Shown one piece after another: positions 8,297 through 14,843 of a DNA stretch of 31,840 nucleotides. The stretch is from a virus. The translations under genes were made by a program, and so were the position numbers. Each line of letters starts with the position of its first letter. The first letter of the stretch is position 1. The DNA is taken from the IMG/VR virus record IMGVR_UViG_3300031772_007818, positions 1 through 31,840 of that record; one strand, given 5' to 3'. The notes below the pieces were generated by a model. The model did not search any database, had not been told where the DNA came from, and worked only from the letters and a program-made list of their open reading frames with translations.

Positions 8297-8498
8297 TACC
8301 GAGTTCCCTCACAAGCCACGCCGCGTAATGCACGATGCTGATGGTCCCGTCCGCGTTCACCGGCGCGCCCGCATCGATGTCCTTCTGCAACATCTCCACG
8401 GTAACGAGTCTGCCGCCGGTCTTGGACAGAAGTTTCGCCGCGTCCGAAAGCGACAACGCGTTTGGTCTCGCGCTCGCGCTAGGCATGTTTTCGGACAT
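8286..8498 (-). CDS. Small terminase-side helical protein
   Basis: A 70-aa protein starting at an ATG behind AGGAGAGAGAGG. Its core, LSDAAKLLSKTGGRLVTVEMLQKDIDAGAPV...YAAWLVRE, lines up with the first 60 residues of the terminase (PSDLARLLNST...QLYRHRMRAGF...YVAWLIEQ). The two appear to be copies of the same helix-turn-helix-like domain. The gene overlaps terminase by 11 nt. It occupies the position of a small terminase subunit, which recognises the packaging site on phage DNA, though it is short for one. It could act together with the fused copy on terminase. Function is inferred from position and this internal resemblance. Confidence 0.6.
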   Translation of the reverse strand: MSENMPSASARPNALSLSDAAKLLSKTGGRLVTVEMLQKDIDAGAPVNADGTISIVHYAAWLVRELGNGD

Positions 8499-8630
8499 CC
8501 TCTCTCTCCTAAAATGTCGGGCTTCGCAGAAATCTTCCGGTCATCATCGACTGTCGCGCAGGGTACGCCACATGTCCGCATGTTTACGCTAGTTACGACG
8601 TCGCGGGATTGCGCGAAATTCTCGCACACA

Positions 8631-8664
8631 TGCCTTCCCTTTGCGCCAAAGCATCGTATGATCC
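8631..8664 (+). promoter_or_regulatory. Repeated phage promoter, copy 1
   Basis: TGCCTT, 20 bases, then TATGAT within GCATCGTATGATCC. The same arrangement with the same spacing recurs at 9624-9657, again about 45 bp before a plus-strand gene. TATGAT is a good -10 box. The -35 side is not a consensus sequence, which suggests activator dependence. It would transcribe the three small genes from 8712. The remaining DNA between 8499 and 8711 shows no other gene. Confidence 0.65.
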
Positions 8665-8711
8665 GATCAACGTAAGTGATGAAGCGACAACCATATACGA
8701 CGGAGGACAAA

Positions 8712-8960
8712 ATGAAAAAGACGACGAAGACAACGATGAAACGCGGGCAGCACGCCACCTACGAGTGGATGATTCAAACCGTGAAACGCAACGTCGCGGG
8801 GCGCTGGGTTTGGGTTCCGCGCATAAAGCGACTCAGTTGGAAACGCCTCGCGGAAATCTACTTCGACGACCGGACGACGAACGACGTCAAGAAAATGATT
8901 GAACGCGAAGCCCGCAGGTGCGGATACAACCCCAAAACGATTCTTACCCTGAACGCATGA
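8712..8960 (+). CDS. Small basic phage protein of unknown function
   Basis: An 82-aa protein, very basic at the N-terminus (MKKTTKTTMKRGQ). It has tryptophans in GRWVWVPRIKRLSWKRLAEIYF and a C-terminal helix DVKKMIEREARRCGY. I do not recognise a family; the composition fits a small nucleic-acid-binding protein. I start it at the ATG at 8712 because GGAGGAC sits 5 nt upstream. An in-frame ATG at 8676 has no such site. It is the first of five small plus-strand genes that run against the late operon, and it lies just downstream of the repeated promoter. Confidence 0.65.
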   Translation: MKKTTKTTMKRGQHATYEWMIQTVKRNVAGRWVWVPRIKRLSWKRLAEIYFDDRTTNDVKKMIEREARRCGYNPKTILTLNA

Positions 8961-8970
8961 GGAGGCGACG

Positions 8971-9231
8971 ATGACAAACGAAATGAATAAGCACACGCAC
9001 ACGATGGACCGCGAGACATACGAGTACACCATAGAGTTCGAGGCCATCGAGTTCACGAACATCAACGAGGCAATCGCGCACGCGGAGGCCGCTGATTTGG
9101 AGGCCATCCACCTCAACGGAAAATACTTCGTGCTTGACCCGCTGGAAGCCGACCGCCTTGACGAAGCGGGCGCAACATTCGCATTCGTGTACGACTTGGA
9201 CGGCAAGATTGTAACGATCCCCGTGAACTGA
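8971..9231 (+). CDS. Small acidic phage protein of unknown function
   Basis: An 86-aa acidic protein with an ATG behind GAGGAGGCGACG, ten bases after the previous gene. It is rich in Glu/Asp (YEYTIEFEAIEFTNINEAIAHAEAADLEAI) and ends in a beta-type stretch (FVYDLDGKIVTIPVN). No family is recognised. Its acidity beside a basic neighbour might suggest a pair or a DNA-mimic-type inhibitor, but that is only a guess from composition. Confidence 0.65.
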   Translation: MTNEMNKHTHTMDRETYEYTIEFEAIEFTNINEAIAHAEAADLEAIHLNGKYFVLDPLEADRLDEAGATFAFVYDLDGKIVTIPVN

Positions 9232-9245
9232 ACAGGAGGACGACG

Positions 9246-9554
9246 ATGAACATGAAACCATTTACGGAAGGCGACTGGCACGCATTCGCAGGAGCGGACG
9301 GGTGGGGCGAGGACGAATCCGTTGCCCCGCTCATCGCGGAAGGCACGTTCAAGAACGGCGTCGAGTTTACGCTGGTCTTGGCGCACAACGGCGGGACGCT
9401 CCTCGCGGACGATGAAACAGCCGCGTACGGCGGGTATGTCCTGCCACGCTATTTCAACACGCCCGACGAAGCGCGTGCCTTTGCGGAACGCCTTGGCGAA
9501 CCGGAAACCATCGACGCGTTTCTTGCGGTGGGATTCCAAAGCCAAGCATTTTGA
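9246..9554 (+). CDS. Small acidic phage protein of unknown function
   Basis: A 102-aa protein with an ATG behind AGGAGGACGACG, 14 bases after the previous stop. Its sequence includes FTEGDWHAFAGADGW, a beta segment (GVEFTLVLAHNGGTLLADD) and a C-terminal helix (PDEARAFAERLGEPETIDAFLAVGF). It is an acidic soluble protein and I do not recognise the family. It shares operon and ribosome-site style with the two genes before it, so the three are probably expressed together from the promoter at 8631. No hairpin terminator is apparent after it. Confidence 0.65.
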   Translation: MNMKPFTEGDWHAFAGADGWGEDESVAPLIAEGTFKNGVEFTLVLAHNGGTLLADDETAAYGGYVLPRYFNTPDEARAFAERLGEPETIDAFLAVGFQSQAF

Positions 9555-9623
9555 GGCGCATGAAATGCCTAACATATTACCTAACACAGTATTAGAAAAT
9601 AAGTTACATGATTTCTGGAATGT

Positions 9624-9657
9624 GCCTTGGTTTTCACACCCCGCATCGTATGATCCA
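9624..9657 (+). promoter_or_regulatory. Repeated phage promoter, copy 2
   Basis: TGCCTT, a 20-nt spacer, and TATGAT inside GCATCGTATGATCC, matching the element at 8631-8664 block for block. Only scattered spacer bases differ. It precedes the gene at 9702 by about 45 bp. The upstream gap (9555-9623) is AT-rich, contains CCTAACA twice, and shows no gene. Confidence 0.65.
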
Positions 9658-9701
9658 TGCGACGTGTTGAACATACGACCATTACACAACGGAGGACAAC
9701 G

Positions 9702-10082
9702 ATGACCGAGAAGAAAAAGACGTACAAGACGCTTTTGGACGCGCGATTCCCAAGCGCGGACGCGGAGAAAGAGGAGCGCAGGCAGATCGAGCGCGAGCGC
9801 GTAAAGCACCAACTCAACCAGACCGCAGGCGAGCGGTACGCGGACGCGAAGAACGACATTTCGGCGATCCTCGACCTGATTGGCGAAGAGATGCGTGTCC
9901 ATGCCCAGGGCGCGGAAGCGCACCCGAAGAACTGGGGCAACGTCGGAGACGCGACGAACATTCGCACCAGCCTCGAGAACGTCCTCGAATTCCTGCTGAT
10001 TGGTCGCTACGGATGGACAGAAACCGAAGCGTCGCGATTCATCGAGGACCACCTCGAGTCGCTGCGCGAAGACAAGAGATAA
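9702..10082 (+). CDS. Hypothetical phage protein, mostly helical
   Basis: A 126-aa charged protein. After a basic start (MTEKKKTYKTLLDARF) come long helices (ADAEKEERRQIERERVKHQLNQ; ERYADAKNDISAILDLIGEEMRVHAQ; TSLENVLEFLLIGRYGWTETEASRFIEDHLESL). It has no membrane segment. I do not recognise the family. The ATG at 9702 follows GGAGGACAACG; an in-frame start at 9657 lies inside the promoter and is rejected. It is transcribed from promoter copy 2 with the HARE-HTH gene behind it. Confidence 0.65.
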   Translation: MTEKKKTYKTLLDARFPSADAEKEERRQIERERVKHQLNQTAGERYADAKNDISAILDLIGEEMRVHAQGAEAHPKNWGNVGDATNIRTSLENVLEFLLIGRYGWTETEASRFIEDHLESLREDKR

Positions 10083-10121
10083 CGAACCCTTTTCCCTTTT
10101 TCCAAAACACGGAGGATTACC

Positions 10122-10586
10122 ATGAAGAAGAGCACGAAAACCGCGAAGAAAGAAACCAAGAAGTCCGCGAAGACGAACGGAACGTTGGAGAAGAACTACA
10201 TGGCCACCGTCAAGCGCGTCGCCCTGGACGAGAAGGCACCCGCGAAGAAGGCCATGCGCCTGCCGCGCACCAAGACGCAGAAGGCGACGGACGCGGCAAA
10301 GAAGGACGACGGCGTGGCGCGTACCGCCGAAGACCTTGTCATCATAGACAAGGACGAGAAGAAGATGTCCGGGCTGGACGCCGCCGCGAAGGTTTTGACC
10401 GAGGCAGGCGAACCGCTCAACACCAAGACGATGGTGGAACGCGCCATCGAGAAGGGTTACTGGACGACGAACGGCAAGACGCCAGCCGCGACGATATACG
10501 CCGCCATCATCCGCGAAATCGCGGTGAAAGGTGACGCGTCGCGCTTCGCCAAAGCCGAGAGAGGTATGTTTACCATCAAGAAGTAA
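10122..10586 (+). CDS. HARE-HTH domain protein
   Basis: A 154-aa protein. The first ~75 residues are Lys/Ala-rich and probably flexible ([19 protein letters not shown]), like a histone tail. Residues about 83-154 look like a HARE-HTH winged helix: [32 protein letters not shown], then [14 protein letters not shown] and a terminal [15 protein letters not shown] domains occur in RNA polymerase delta subunits, ASXL proteins and restriction systems, and are thought to bind DNA or the transcription machinery. A phage copy with a basic tail could package, regulate or protect DNA. The ATG follows GGAGGATTACC. A strong hairpin follows the gene. Confidence 0.8.
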   Translation: MKKSTKTAKKETKKSAKTNGTLEKNYMATVKRVALDEKAPAKKAMRLPRTKTQKATDAAKKDDGVARTAEDLVIIDKDEKKMSGLDAAAKVLTEAGEPLNTKTMVERAIEKGYWTTNGKTPAATIYAAIIREIAVKGDASRFAKAERGMFTIKK

Positions 10587-10983
10587 CATCGCACGGGCCT
10601 CCCGAATTGACCACCCCAGCGCACGCTGGGGTTTGGTCAGTGATCGCGCCCTTGATCCGACCGTCCGGTTCCACGAACACAACCCGCTTTCCAAGCGCCA
10701 TCGCCATTGCAATCTCCGCTTGCACGCCCGTTGACGTTTTCCACCCGTCCAACATGAGCACCCATACCTCATCGCACATCGCCAGGAACTTCAGGTCATA
10801 TTCGCGCCAAAACGCCCAGTCGCCCGGCACGCCGTATTCCACCAGTGGGTGCGAGTGGCAAATTGGCGAGAAGGCATGGATGCCGCATCGCAGCATTTCC
10901 GCCACTTGGCGACACACGGCATGATACCGTGCCTCGCGCACGGCGGGGTCAGGGTCCGTGTAAGGACTCGCGACGTAAATCAT
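10576..10983 (-). CDS. DUF1937 protein, nucleoside deoxyribosyltransferase-like fold
   Basis: A 135-aa protein beginning [20 protein letters not shown], the signature start of DUF1937 proteins, which resemble nucleoside 2-deoxyribosyltransferases. The motif [10 protein letters not shown] in the middle and [22 protein letters not shown] near the end match the fold, including the acidic residue of the QAEI helix. In phages such proteins may act in nucleotide salvage or nucleoside hypermodification; the substrate is unknown. I use the ATG at 10983 because the family starts there, though its ribosome site is weak. A TTG 16 codons upstream is possible. The last ~20 residues run through a hairpin and overlap the convergent gene by 11 nt, so the tail may not be conserved. 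Confidence 0.8.
   Translation of the reverse strand: MIYVASPYTDPDPAVREARYHAVCRQVAEMLRCGIHAFSPICHSHPLVEYGVPGDWAFWREYDLKFLAMCDEVWVLMLDGWKTSTGVQAEIAMAMALGKRVVFVEPDGRIKGAITDQTPACAGVVNSGGPCDVTS
10609..10638 (+). terminator. Hairpin after the HARE-HTH gene
   Basis: CCCCAGC, a GCAC loop and GCTGGGG form a 7-bp GC-rich stem. It is flanked by GACCA and TGGTC, which can extend it, and followed by TTT. It lies 23 bp after the plus-strand stop and would end that transcript. It also lies within the end of the convergent DUF1937 gene, so it could act in both directions. The T-run is short. Confidence 0.55.
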
Positions 10984-11016
10984 TCGAATCTGCCCGTAAA
11001 TCTTAGTAAAGAGTTC

Positions 11017-11044
11017 TTGACTATCCGGCAACGCTAGTTAAGAT
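11017..11044 (+). promoter_or_regulatory. Promoter of the Fic gene
   Basis: TTGACT (11017-11022), a 16-nt spacer and TAAGAT (11039-11044) make a good sigma-70 promoter for the Fic gene at 11088. The -10 box lies inside the large palindrome described next, so binding of a repressor there would block polymerase. Confidence 0.65.
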
Positions 11045-11057
11045 ATCTTTACTAGCG
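11032..11057. promoter_or_regulatory. 26-bp palindromic operator over the Fic promoter
   Basis: CGCTAGT-T-AAGATATCTT-T-ACTAGCG is a palindrome with only the central-arm T/T pair mismatched. The half-site TAGTAAAG (its reverse complement CTTTACTA) recurs at 11003-11011 as TTAGTAAAG and at 11065-11073 as CTAGTAAAG, on either side of the dyad. A central full site plus flanking half-sites is typical of a tightly autoregulated gene. The likely binder is the Fic protein's own C-terminal winged helix, but that is an inference. Confidence 0.7.
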
Positions 11058-11087
11058 ACCGACACTAGTAAAGGAGGGTTTACCAGC

Positions 11088-12254
11088 ATGACACGCATTA
11101 CCGGAACGTATCGAAGCACCGTTGTCGGAAAGGAAAAGGTCGACGCCTTCATTCCTTTTCCGCTTCCGCCCAACAAGCCGCCGCTTGTCATCGACGCGAA
11201 ACTGGGCGCGTTCCACGCCAAGGCGCTCGCGGCTATAGATAACCTCTCCGTCGCCGGGGACATGGTGCCCAGCGCCGAGTGGTTCCTCTACGGCTTTGTG
11301 CGCAAAGAAGCGCTGATTTCCTCGCAGATAGAGGGCACGCAGGCCACGTTGCTGGACGTGCTGACATACGAGGCTACGAGCGAAGCGGAGCGTCCCGCCG
11401 ACGCGGCAGAGGTCTGTAACTACGTCGAGGCCCTTTCTTATGCCCGCGCCGAGATCGCAAAGCCGAAAGGACTGCCTTTGTGCATGCGCCTGCTTTGCGA
11501 GGCCCACAAACGCCTGATGCACGGCGCGAGAGGCGCTGAAAAGCAGCCGGGAGTTGTTCGCACATCGCAAAACTGGATCGGCGGCAGCCGCCCCGGCAAC
11601 GCCCGCTTCGTGCCGCCTCCCCCGGACGCCGTCCCGGAAGCGCTCTCGGCGCTCGAACGCTGGATTCACGCGAAAGACCGTCTGCCGCCGCTCATTCGCG
11701 CCGGGCTTGCGCACGTGCAGTTCGAGACGATACATCCGTTTCTCGACGGGAACGGGCGCATCGGACGGCTTCTCATCGCGCTCCTCATCGAGCACTGGGG
11801 ACTTATCAAGACGCCGCTCCTGTATTTGAGCCTGGCATTCAAGCGGCACCGGGATGAGTACTACCGTAGGCTTCTGGAAGTCCGCACCAAGGGCGACTGG
11901 GAGGGCTGGACGGCCTTCTATCTCCGGTGCGTCAGCGAGTCCGCCGATGACGGCATCAACGCCGCCAAACGCCTCTTCGCACTTATCGACAAAGACCGGC
12001 GCACCGTGGCCGACAGCGAGGCGACGACGATTCCGGCGGTCAGGCTTTTCAACCTTCTGCCGGAGCATCCCATCGTCACGGTGTCCAGCGCGATGAAATT
12101 GACCAAGACCAGCAAGCCGACTGCGATGAAGGCCATCGATGCGCTCCGCAAGGCAGGCATTCTCAAGGAGACCACGGGCAAGCGACGCGACCGTGTTTAC
12201 GCCTACGATGCATACCTGAAAGTCCTGGCCGAAGACACCGCGCAGATTGAGTAG
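11088..12254 (+). CDS. Fic family protein with C-terminal winged helix
   Basis: A 388-aa Fic protein. Fic enzymes transfer AMP (or another nucleotide moiety) from a nucleotide to a target hydroxyl. The complete active loop HPFLDGNGRIGR is at residues 216-227, with catalytic His216. An N-terminal inhibitory helix motif, SSQIEGT (residues 78-84), is of the S/TxxxE(G/N) type. It supplies a Glu that blocks ATP, so this is a self-inhibited class II Fic. The N-terminal Fic_N region precedes it. Residues about 310-375 form a winged helix (HPIVTVSSAMKLTKTSKPTAMKAIDALRKAGIL). The gene has its own promoter, operator and AGGAGG site, and opposite orientation to the late genes, so it is an independently controlled moron gene, possibly active in the lysogen. 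Confidence 0.92.
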   Translation: MTRITGTYRSTVVGKEKVDAFIPFPLPPNKPPLVIDAKLGAFHAKALAAIDNLSVAGDMVPSAEWFLYGFVRKEALISSQIEGTQATLLDVLTYEATSEAERPADAAEVCNYVEALSYARAEIAKPKGLPLCMRLLCEAHKRLMHGARGAEKQPGVVRTSQNWIGGSRPGNARFVPPPPDAVPEALSALERWIHAKDRLPPLIRAGLAHVQFETIHPFLDGNGRIGRLLIALLIEHWGLIKTPLLYLSLAFKRHRDEYYRRLLEVRTKGDWEGWTAFYLRCVSESADDGINAAKRLFALIDKDRRTVADSEATTIPAVRLFNLLPEHPIVTVSSAMKLTKTSKPTAMKAIDALRKAGILKETTGKRRDRVYAYDAYLKVLAEDTAQIE

Positions 12255-12265
12255 AACCAGGAGCG

Positions 12266-13585
12266 TCATGCCGTCACCTCCGCCGCCACTCGCTCGGCTT
12301 TCTTGCCAGTGAACTCTTCCCATCGCTTCACGATGACATCGCAGTAGAGCGCGTCCAGTTCCATCAGAAAAGCGCGCCGCCCGGTTCTCTCGGCCGCGAT
12401 GAGTGTTGAACCCGAACCACCGAAGAGGTCAAGGACATTCTCGCCTGGCTTGCTGCTGTATGTCATAGCCCGGACCGCCAGTTCAGCGGGCTTCTCCGTC
12501 AAATGGATCATCGACTGCGGGTTGATTTTCTTCACGCTCCAGACGTCCGTCGCATTTTTGATTTCTGGATTGAAGTAATGCGCCGCGCCTTCGCGCCAAC
12601 CGTAAAAGCACCACTCGTGGTTCCCCATGAAGTCCTTCCGCGTCAGAACCGGATGCTCCTTCACCCATATAATCATTTGCGAGAAGTAGAGTTCGCAACC
12701 CTTGAGCGCGTTGGGGTAGTTCCAGATGTTGCTGTACCCGCCCCAGATGTAGTACGCTCGGCCGGGCTCCAGCACGCGTTGGACGTTACCGAACCACGCC
12801 CTGAGCAGTCGCGCGAATTCCTCGTCGGAAACAAAGTCGTTTGCGAGGGTGCGATCCCTCGGACGCAGTTTCGTCCGCGTGGTTTCGCTGGCTTTTGCCA
12901 TGCCCTCAATGCCGACATCCATCCCTTGAGACCCCACGAACTTGCCACCCGACGCACGCGCGACCGCGATCGCCGCATTACTCCGTGGAGCAACCTGGAC
13001 ATTGTACGGTGGGTCAGTGTTCACGAGGTGGATGCGTGCGCCATCGAGGAGACGATCAACATCCTCGGTCTTGCTGGAATCGCCGCAGAGAAGTCTGTGC
13101 TCTCCGAGTATCCAGAGGTCGCCCAGCTGCGTGATCGCCTCATCCGGCGGCGCGGGTACAGCGTCCGGGTCGGTCAGACCTTCAGTGCCTGTTGCACCGA
13201 GCATCTTCTCCAATTCCTCGGTGGAGAAGCCGAGCAGTTCCAAGTCCACATCCATGCCGCGCAGTTCGGACAGTTCGATGGGCAGGAGTTCCATGTCCCA
13301 CGAGGCCAGTTCGGCGACCTTGTTGTCCGCGATGCGGTACGCCTTGATCTGTTCCGGTGTCATGTCAGTGGCAACGTGGACCGGGACTTCCATGAGACCG
13401 AGTTTCAGTGCTGCCTTCAGTCTTGTGTGACCGACAATGATGACGCCGTCCTTGTCGACCACGATAGGTTGCCGGAAGCCGTACTTGCGGATGGAGTGCG
13501 CGACCGCCTCTACGGCTGCGTCGTTGTCACGTGGGTTCTTGTCGTAAGGCTTGATGTCTGTCGTCTTGCGCATTTCAATTTGCAT
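12266..13585 (-). CDS. ParB-like nuclease domain fused to DNA methyltransferase
   Basis: A 439-aa two-domain protein. Residues 1-100 are a ParB/Srx-type domain (KPYDKNPRDND, RQPIVVDKDGVIIVGHTR, YRIADNKV). Residues about 150-439 are an amino-methyltransferase of the beta class. Catalytic motif DPPYN is at 191-195 and the S-adenosylmethionine-binding motif FGGSGST at 388-394, the reversed order that defines this class. It would methylate adenine N6 or cytosine N4 in a short site. With no restriction partner nearby, it probably protects phage DNA or affects regulation. The ATG at 13585 follows GGAGGGGAACGCC and overlaps the end of the Mom-like gene. An in-frame upstream extension (to 13801) is a shadow of that gene. 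Confidence 0.9.
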   Translation of the reverse strand: MQIEMRKTTDIKPYDKNPRDNDAAVEAVAHSIRKYGFRQPIVVDKDGVIIVGHTRLKAALKLGLMEVPVHVATDMTPEQIKAYRIADNKVAELASWDMELLPIELSELRGMDVDLELLGFSTEELEKMLGATGTEGLTDPDAVPAPPDEAITQLGDLWILGEHRLLCGDSSKTEDVDRLLDGARIHLVNTDPPYNVQVAPRSNAAIAVARASGGKFVGSQGMDVGIEGMAKASETTRTKLRPRDRTLANDFVSDEEFARLLRAWFGNVQRVLEPGRAYYIWGGYSNIWNYPNALKGCELYFSQMIIWVKEHPVLTRKDFMGNHEWCFYGWREGAAHYFNPEIKNATDVWSVKKINPQSMIHLTEKPAELAVRAMTYSSKPGENVLDLFGGSGSTLIAAERTGRRAFLMELDALYCDVIVKRWEEFTGKKAERVAAEVTA

Positions 13586-14387
13586 GGCGTTCCCCTCCAA
13601 AAAGAAATCGTTGCTGTTCAGCATCGTTTGTTTGCAATGGAGCGGGGTGACGGAACCGCCCCGTCCCCTCCAGCCGGGGTGGCTGGCAGCTCTCTCTTGA
13701 GCCTTCCCCCGCATCGACCCACCAGCGGCAGTCCGCTGTCTTGGGATATACCTGCGCCCAGCGAACCGACGACTCGCGCAGGAGTCGTTTGCGTTCAGCA
13801 TGACCGCAGAGAAACTTCACGTAACGGAACTGGTAGCCTTTCCACTTCGAGAAACCTTGCCGCATCCATTCGGCGCGACTCCGCGTGCCGAGGCGCGTGA
13901 TCATCAGGCGCGGATGCACTGGTCCGCCGTGCTCGTCAACGTACAGGTCCGTCTTGATGAATCCGCCGTAAAGCCACGACGACGCCTGGTACACGTAACC
14001 CGGCTTGCCGCGAAGGCCGTCCGCCCATGTGAAGAGCAGTTTCACGGTGGGGGCGTTCTCTCGAATCCACTCTGTGCAGAGCGAAATGAAATGCGACTCG
14101 GAGTTGCGCGGCTCATCATCGCGCAGGCACAATCGGTTGAGTTCAAGGTAGTCGCCCACTCCAAGACTTGGAAAGAGCCGCTGAATTGTATGGCGCGGGC
14201 GCACACCCCAACCCCACATGGCGACGGCAATTAGTTCTCCGGCGCCGTTTCGCAGACCGAGGTTCACGAGACAGTGGGGTGGAAAGATTTTGGAGTAGTG
14301 CCAGCGCAGGACAAAGCGTTTCGCTTCCTGAAGCGAGATGCGCTCCACGTTACCGATGCTGGAACCCTTGCGAAACTCTGCGCTCAT
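13575..14387 (-). CDS. Mom-like DNA modification protein (GNAT fold)
   Basis: A 270-aa protein with the look of the phage Mu Mom family, GNAT-related enzymes that convert adenine in DNA to a bulky modified base and block many restriction enzymes. Supporting stretches are ISLQEAKRFVLRWHYSK near the start, GELIAVAMWGWGVRP, YLELNRLCLRDDEPRN, SHFISLCTEWIRENAP and LLFTWADGLRGKPGYVYQASSWLYGG. The last ~45 residues are low-complexity and overlap the methyltransferase start by 11 nt. The two genes form one operon, which suggests a DNA-hypermodification/anti-restriction unit. The ATG at 14387 follows GAGAGGGG. The exact modification is unknown. Confidence 0.75.
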   Translation of the reverse strand: MSAEFRKGSSIGNVERISLQEAKRFVLRWHYSKIFPPHCLVNLGLRNGAGELIAVAMWGWGVRPRHTIQRLFPSLGVGDYLELNRLCLRDDEPRNSESHFISLCTEWIRENAPTVKLLFTWADGLRGKPGYVYQASSWLYGGFIKTDLYVDEHGGPVHPRLMITRLGTRSRAEWMRQGFSKWKGYQFRYVKFLCGHAERKRLLRESSVRWAQVYPKTADCRWWVDAGEGSRESCQPPRLEGTGRFRHPAPLQTNDAEQQRFLFGGERHAN

Positions 14388-14843
14388 GCCAACCCCTCTC
14401 TCAAAACTCGCCTAATTACCGCGAACCCTTCGCGCCACGTTGCGATAAGGCGCGTCCTGTTGGCCAAGTCGTAGAATCGCTCGACCTTGCCAAAATTCCG
14501 GACAACCGAAACTCTGTGTGGTTATTCTTGCGGCTGTTCCCACGCGCGTAACCTTTCGATTTCCGCCGGAAGGAACCATGAAAACCGCCCAGTACGGGGT
14601 GAAAGAAACGAAACGGGTGAAAGAATAAAAAGCCGTAACCATTACCACAACGGGCACTTAAGTCATTCGATACATATTTCATTTCTTTCACCACCCCCTC
14701 ACGCGCATACATAAACGAGAAAAGAAAGAAGAAAAAATGAGAGGGGGGTAGGGGTGAAAGAGAGAAAGAAATATATAAGAATATATAGAATATATATTTA
14801 TATATATTAATACTTTCACTTTTCTTTCTCTTTCTTTCACCCC
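14388..14843. other. Candidate phage replication origin: repeated GGGTGAAAG motifs around an A/T tract
   Basis: This gap contains no convincing gene. It carries a repeated motif, core GGTGAAAG. Plus-strand copies are at 14596-14608, 14615-14625 and 14751-14760. Reverse copies are at 14682-14692, 14813-14821 (partial) and 14831-14843. Between the inward-facing copies at 14751 and 14831 lies a tract of almost pure A and T (14771-14812), which would melt easily. The last copy overlaps the primase stop codon. Iteron-like repeats, a melting tract and a neighbouring primase are the usual parts of a phage origin. The left part (14388-14590) shows only fragments of open frame without starts. Confidence 0.55.

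Noticed and set aside
8667-10772. 701-codon minus-strand open frame opposite the small plus-strand genes
   Set aside because: Composition is low-complexity Arg/Leu/Val and it covers five genes with good ribosome sites on the other strand, as well as both promoter copies.
11052-12323. 423-codon minus-strand frame opposite Fic
   Set aside because: The Fic frame contains an intact HPFLDGNGRIGR motif, a promoter and an AGGAGG site; the opposite frame has none.
12503-13900. 465-codon plus-strand frame opposite the methyltransferase and Mom-like genes
   Set aside because: Shadow of two motif-bearing genes; no start signal.
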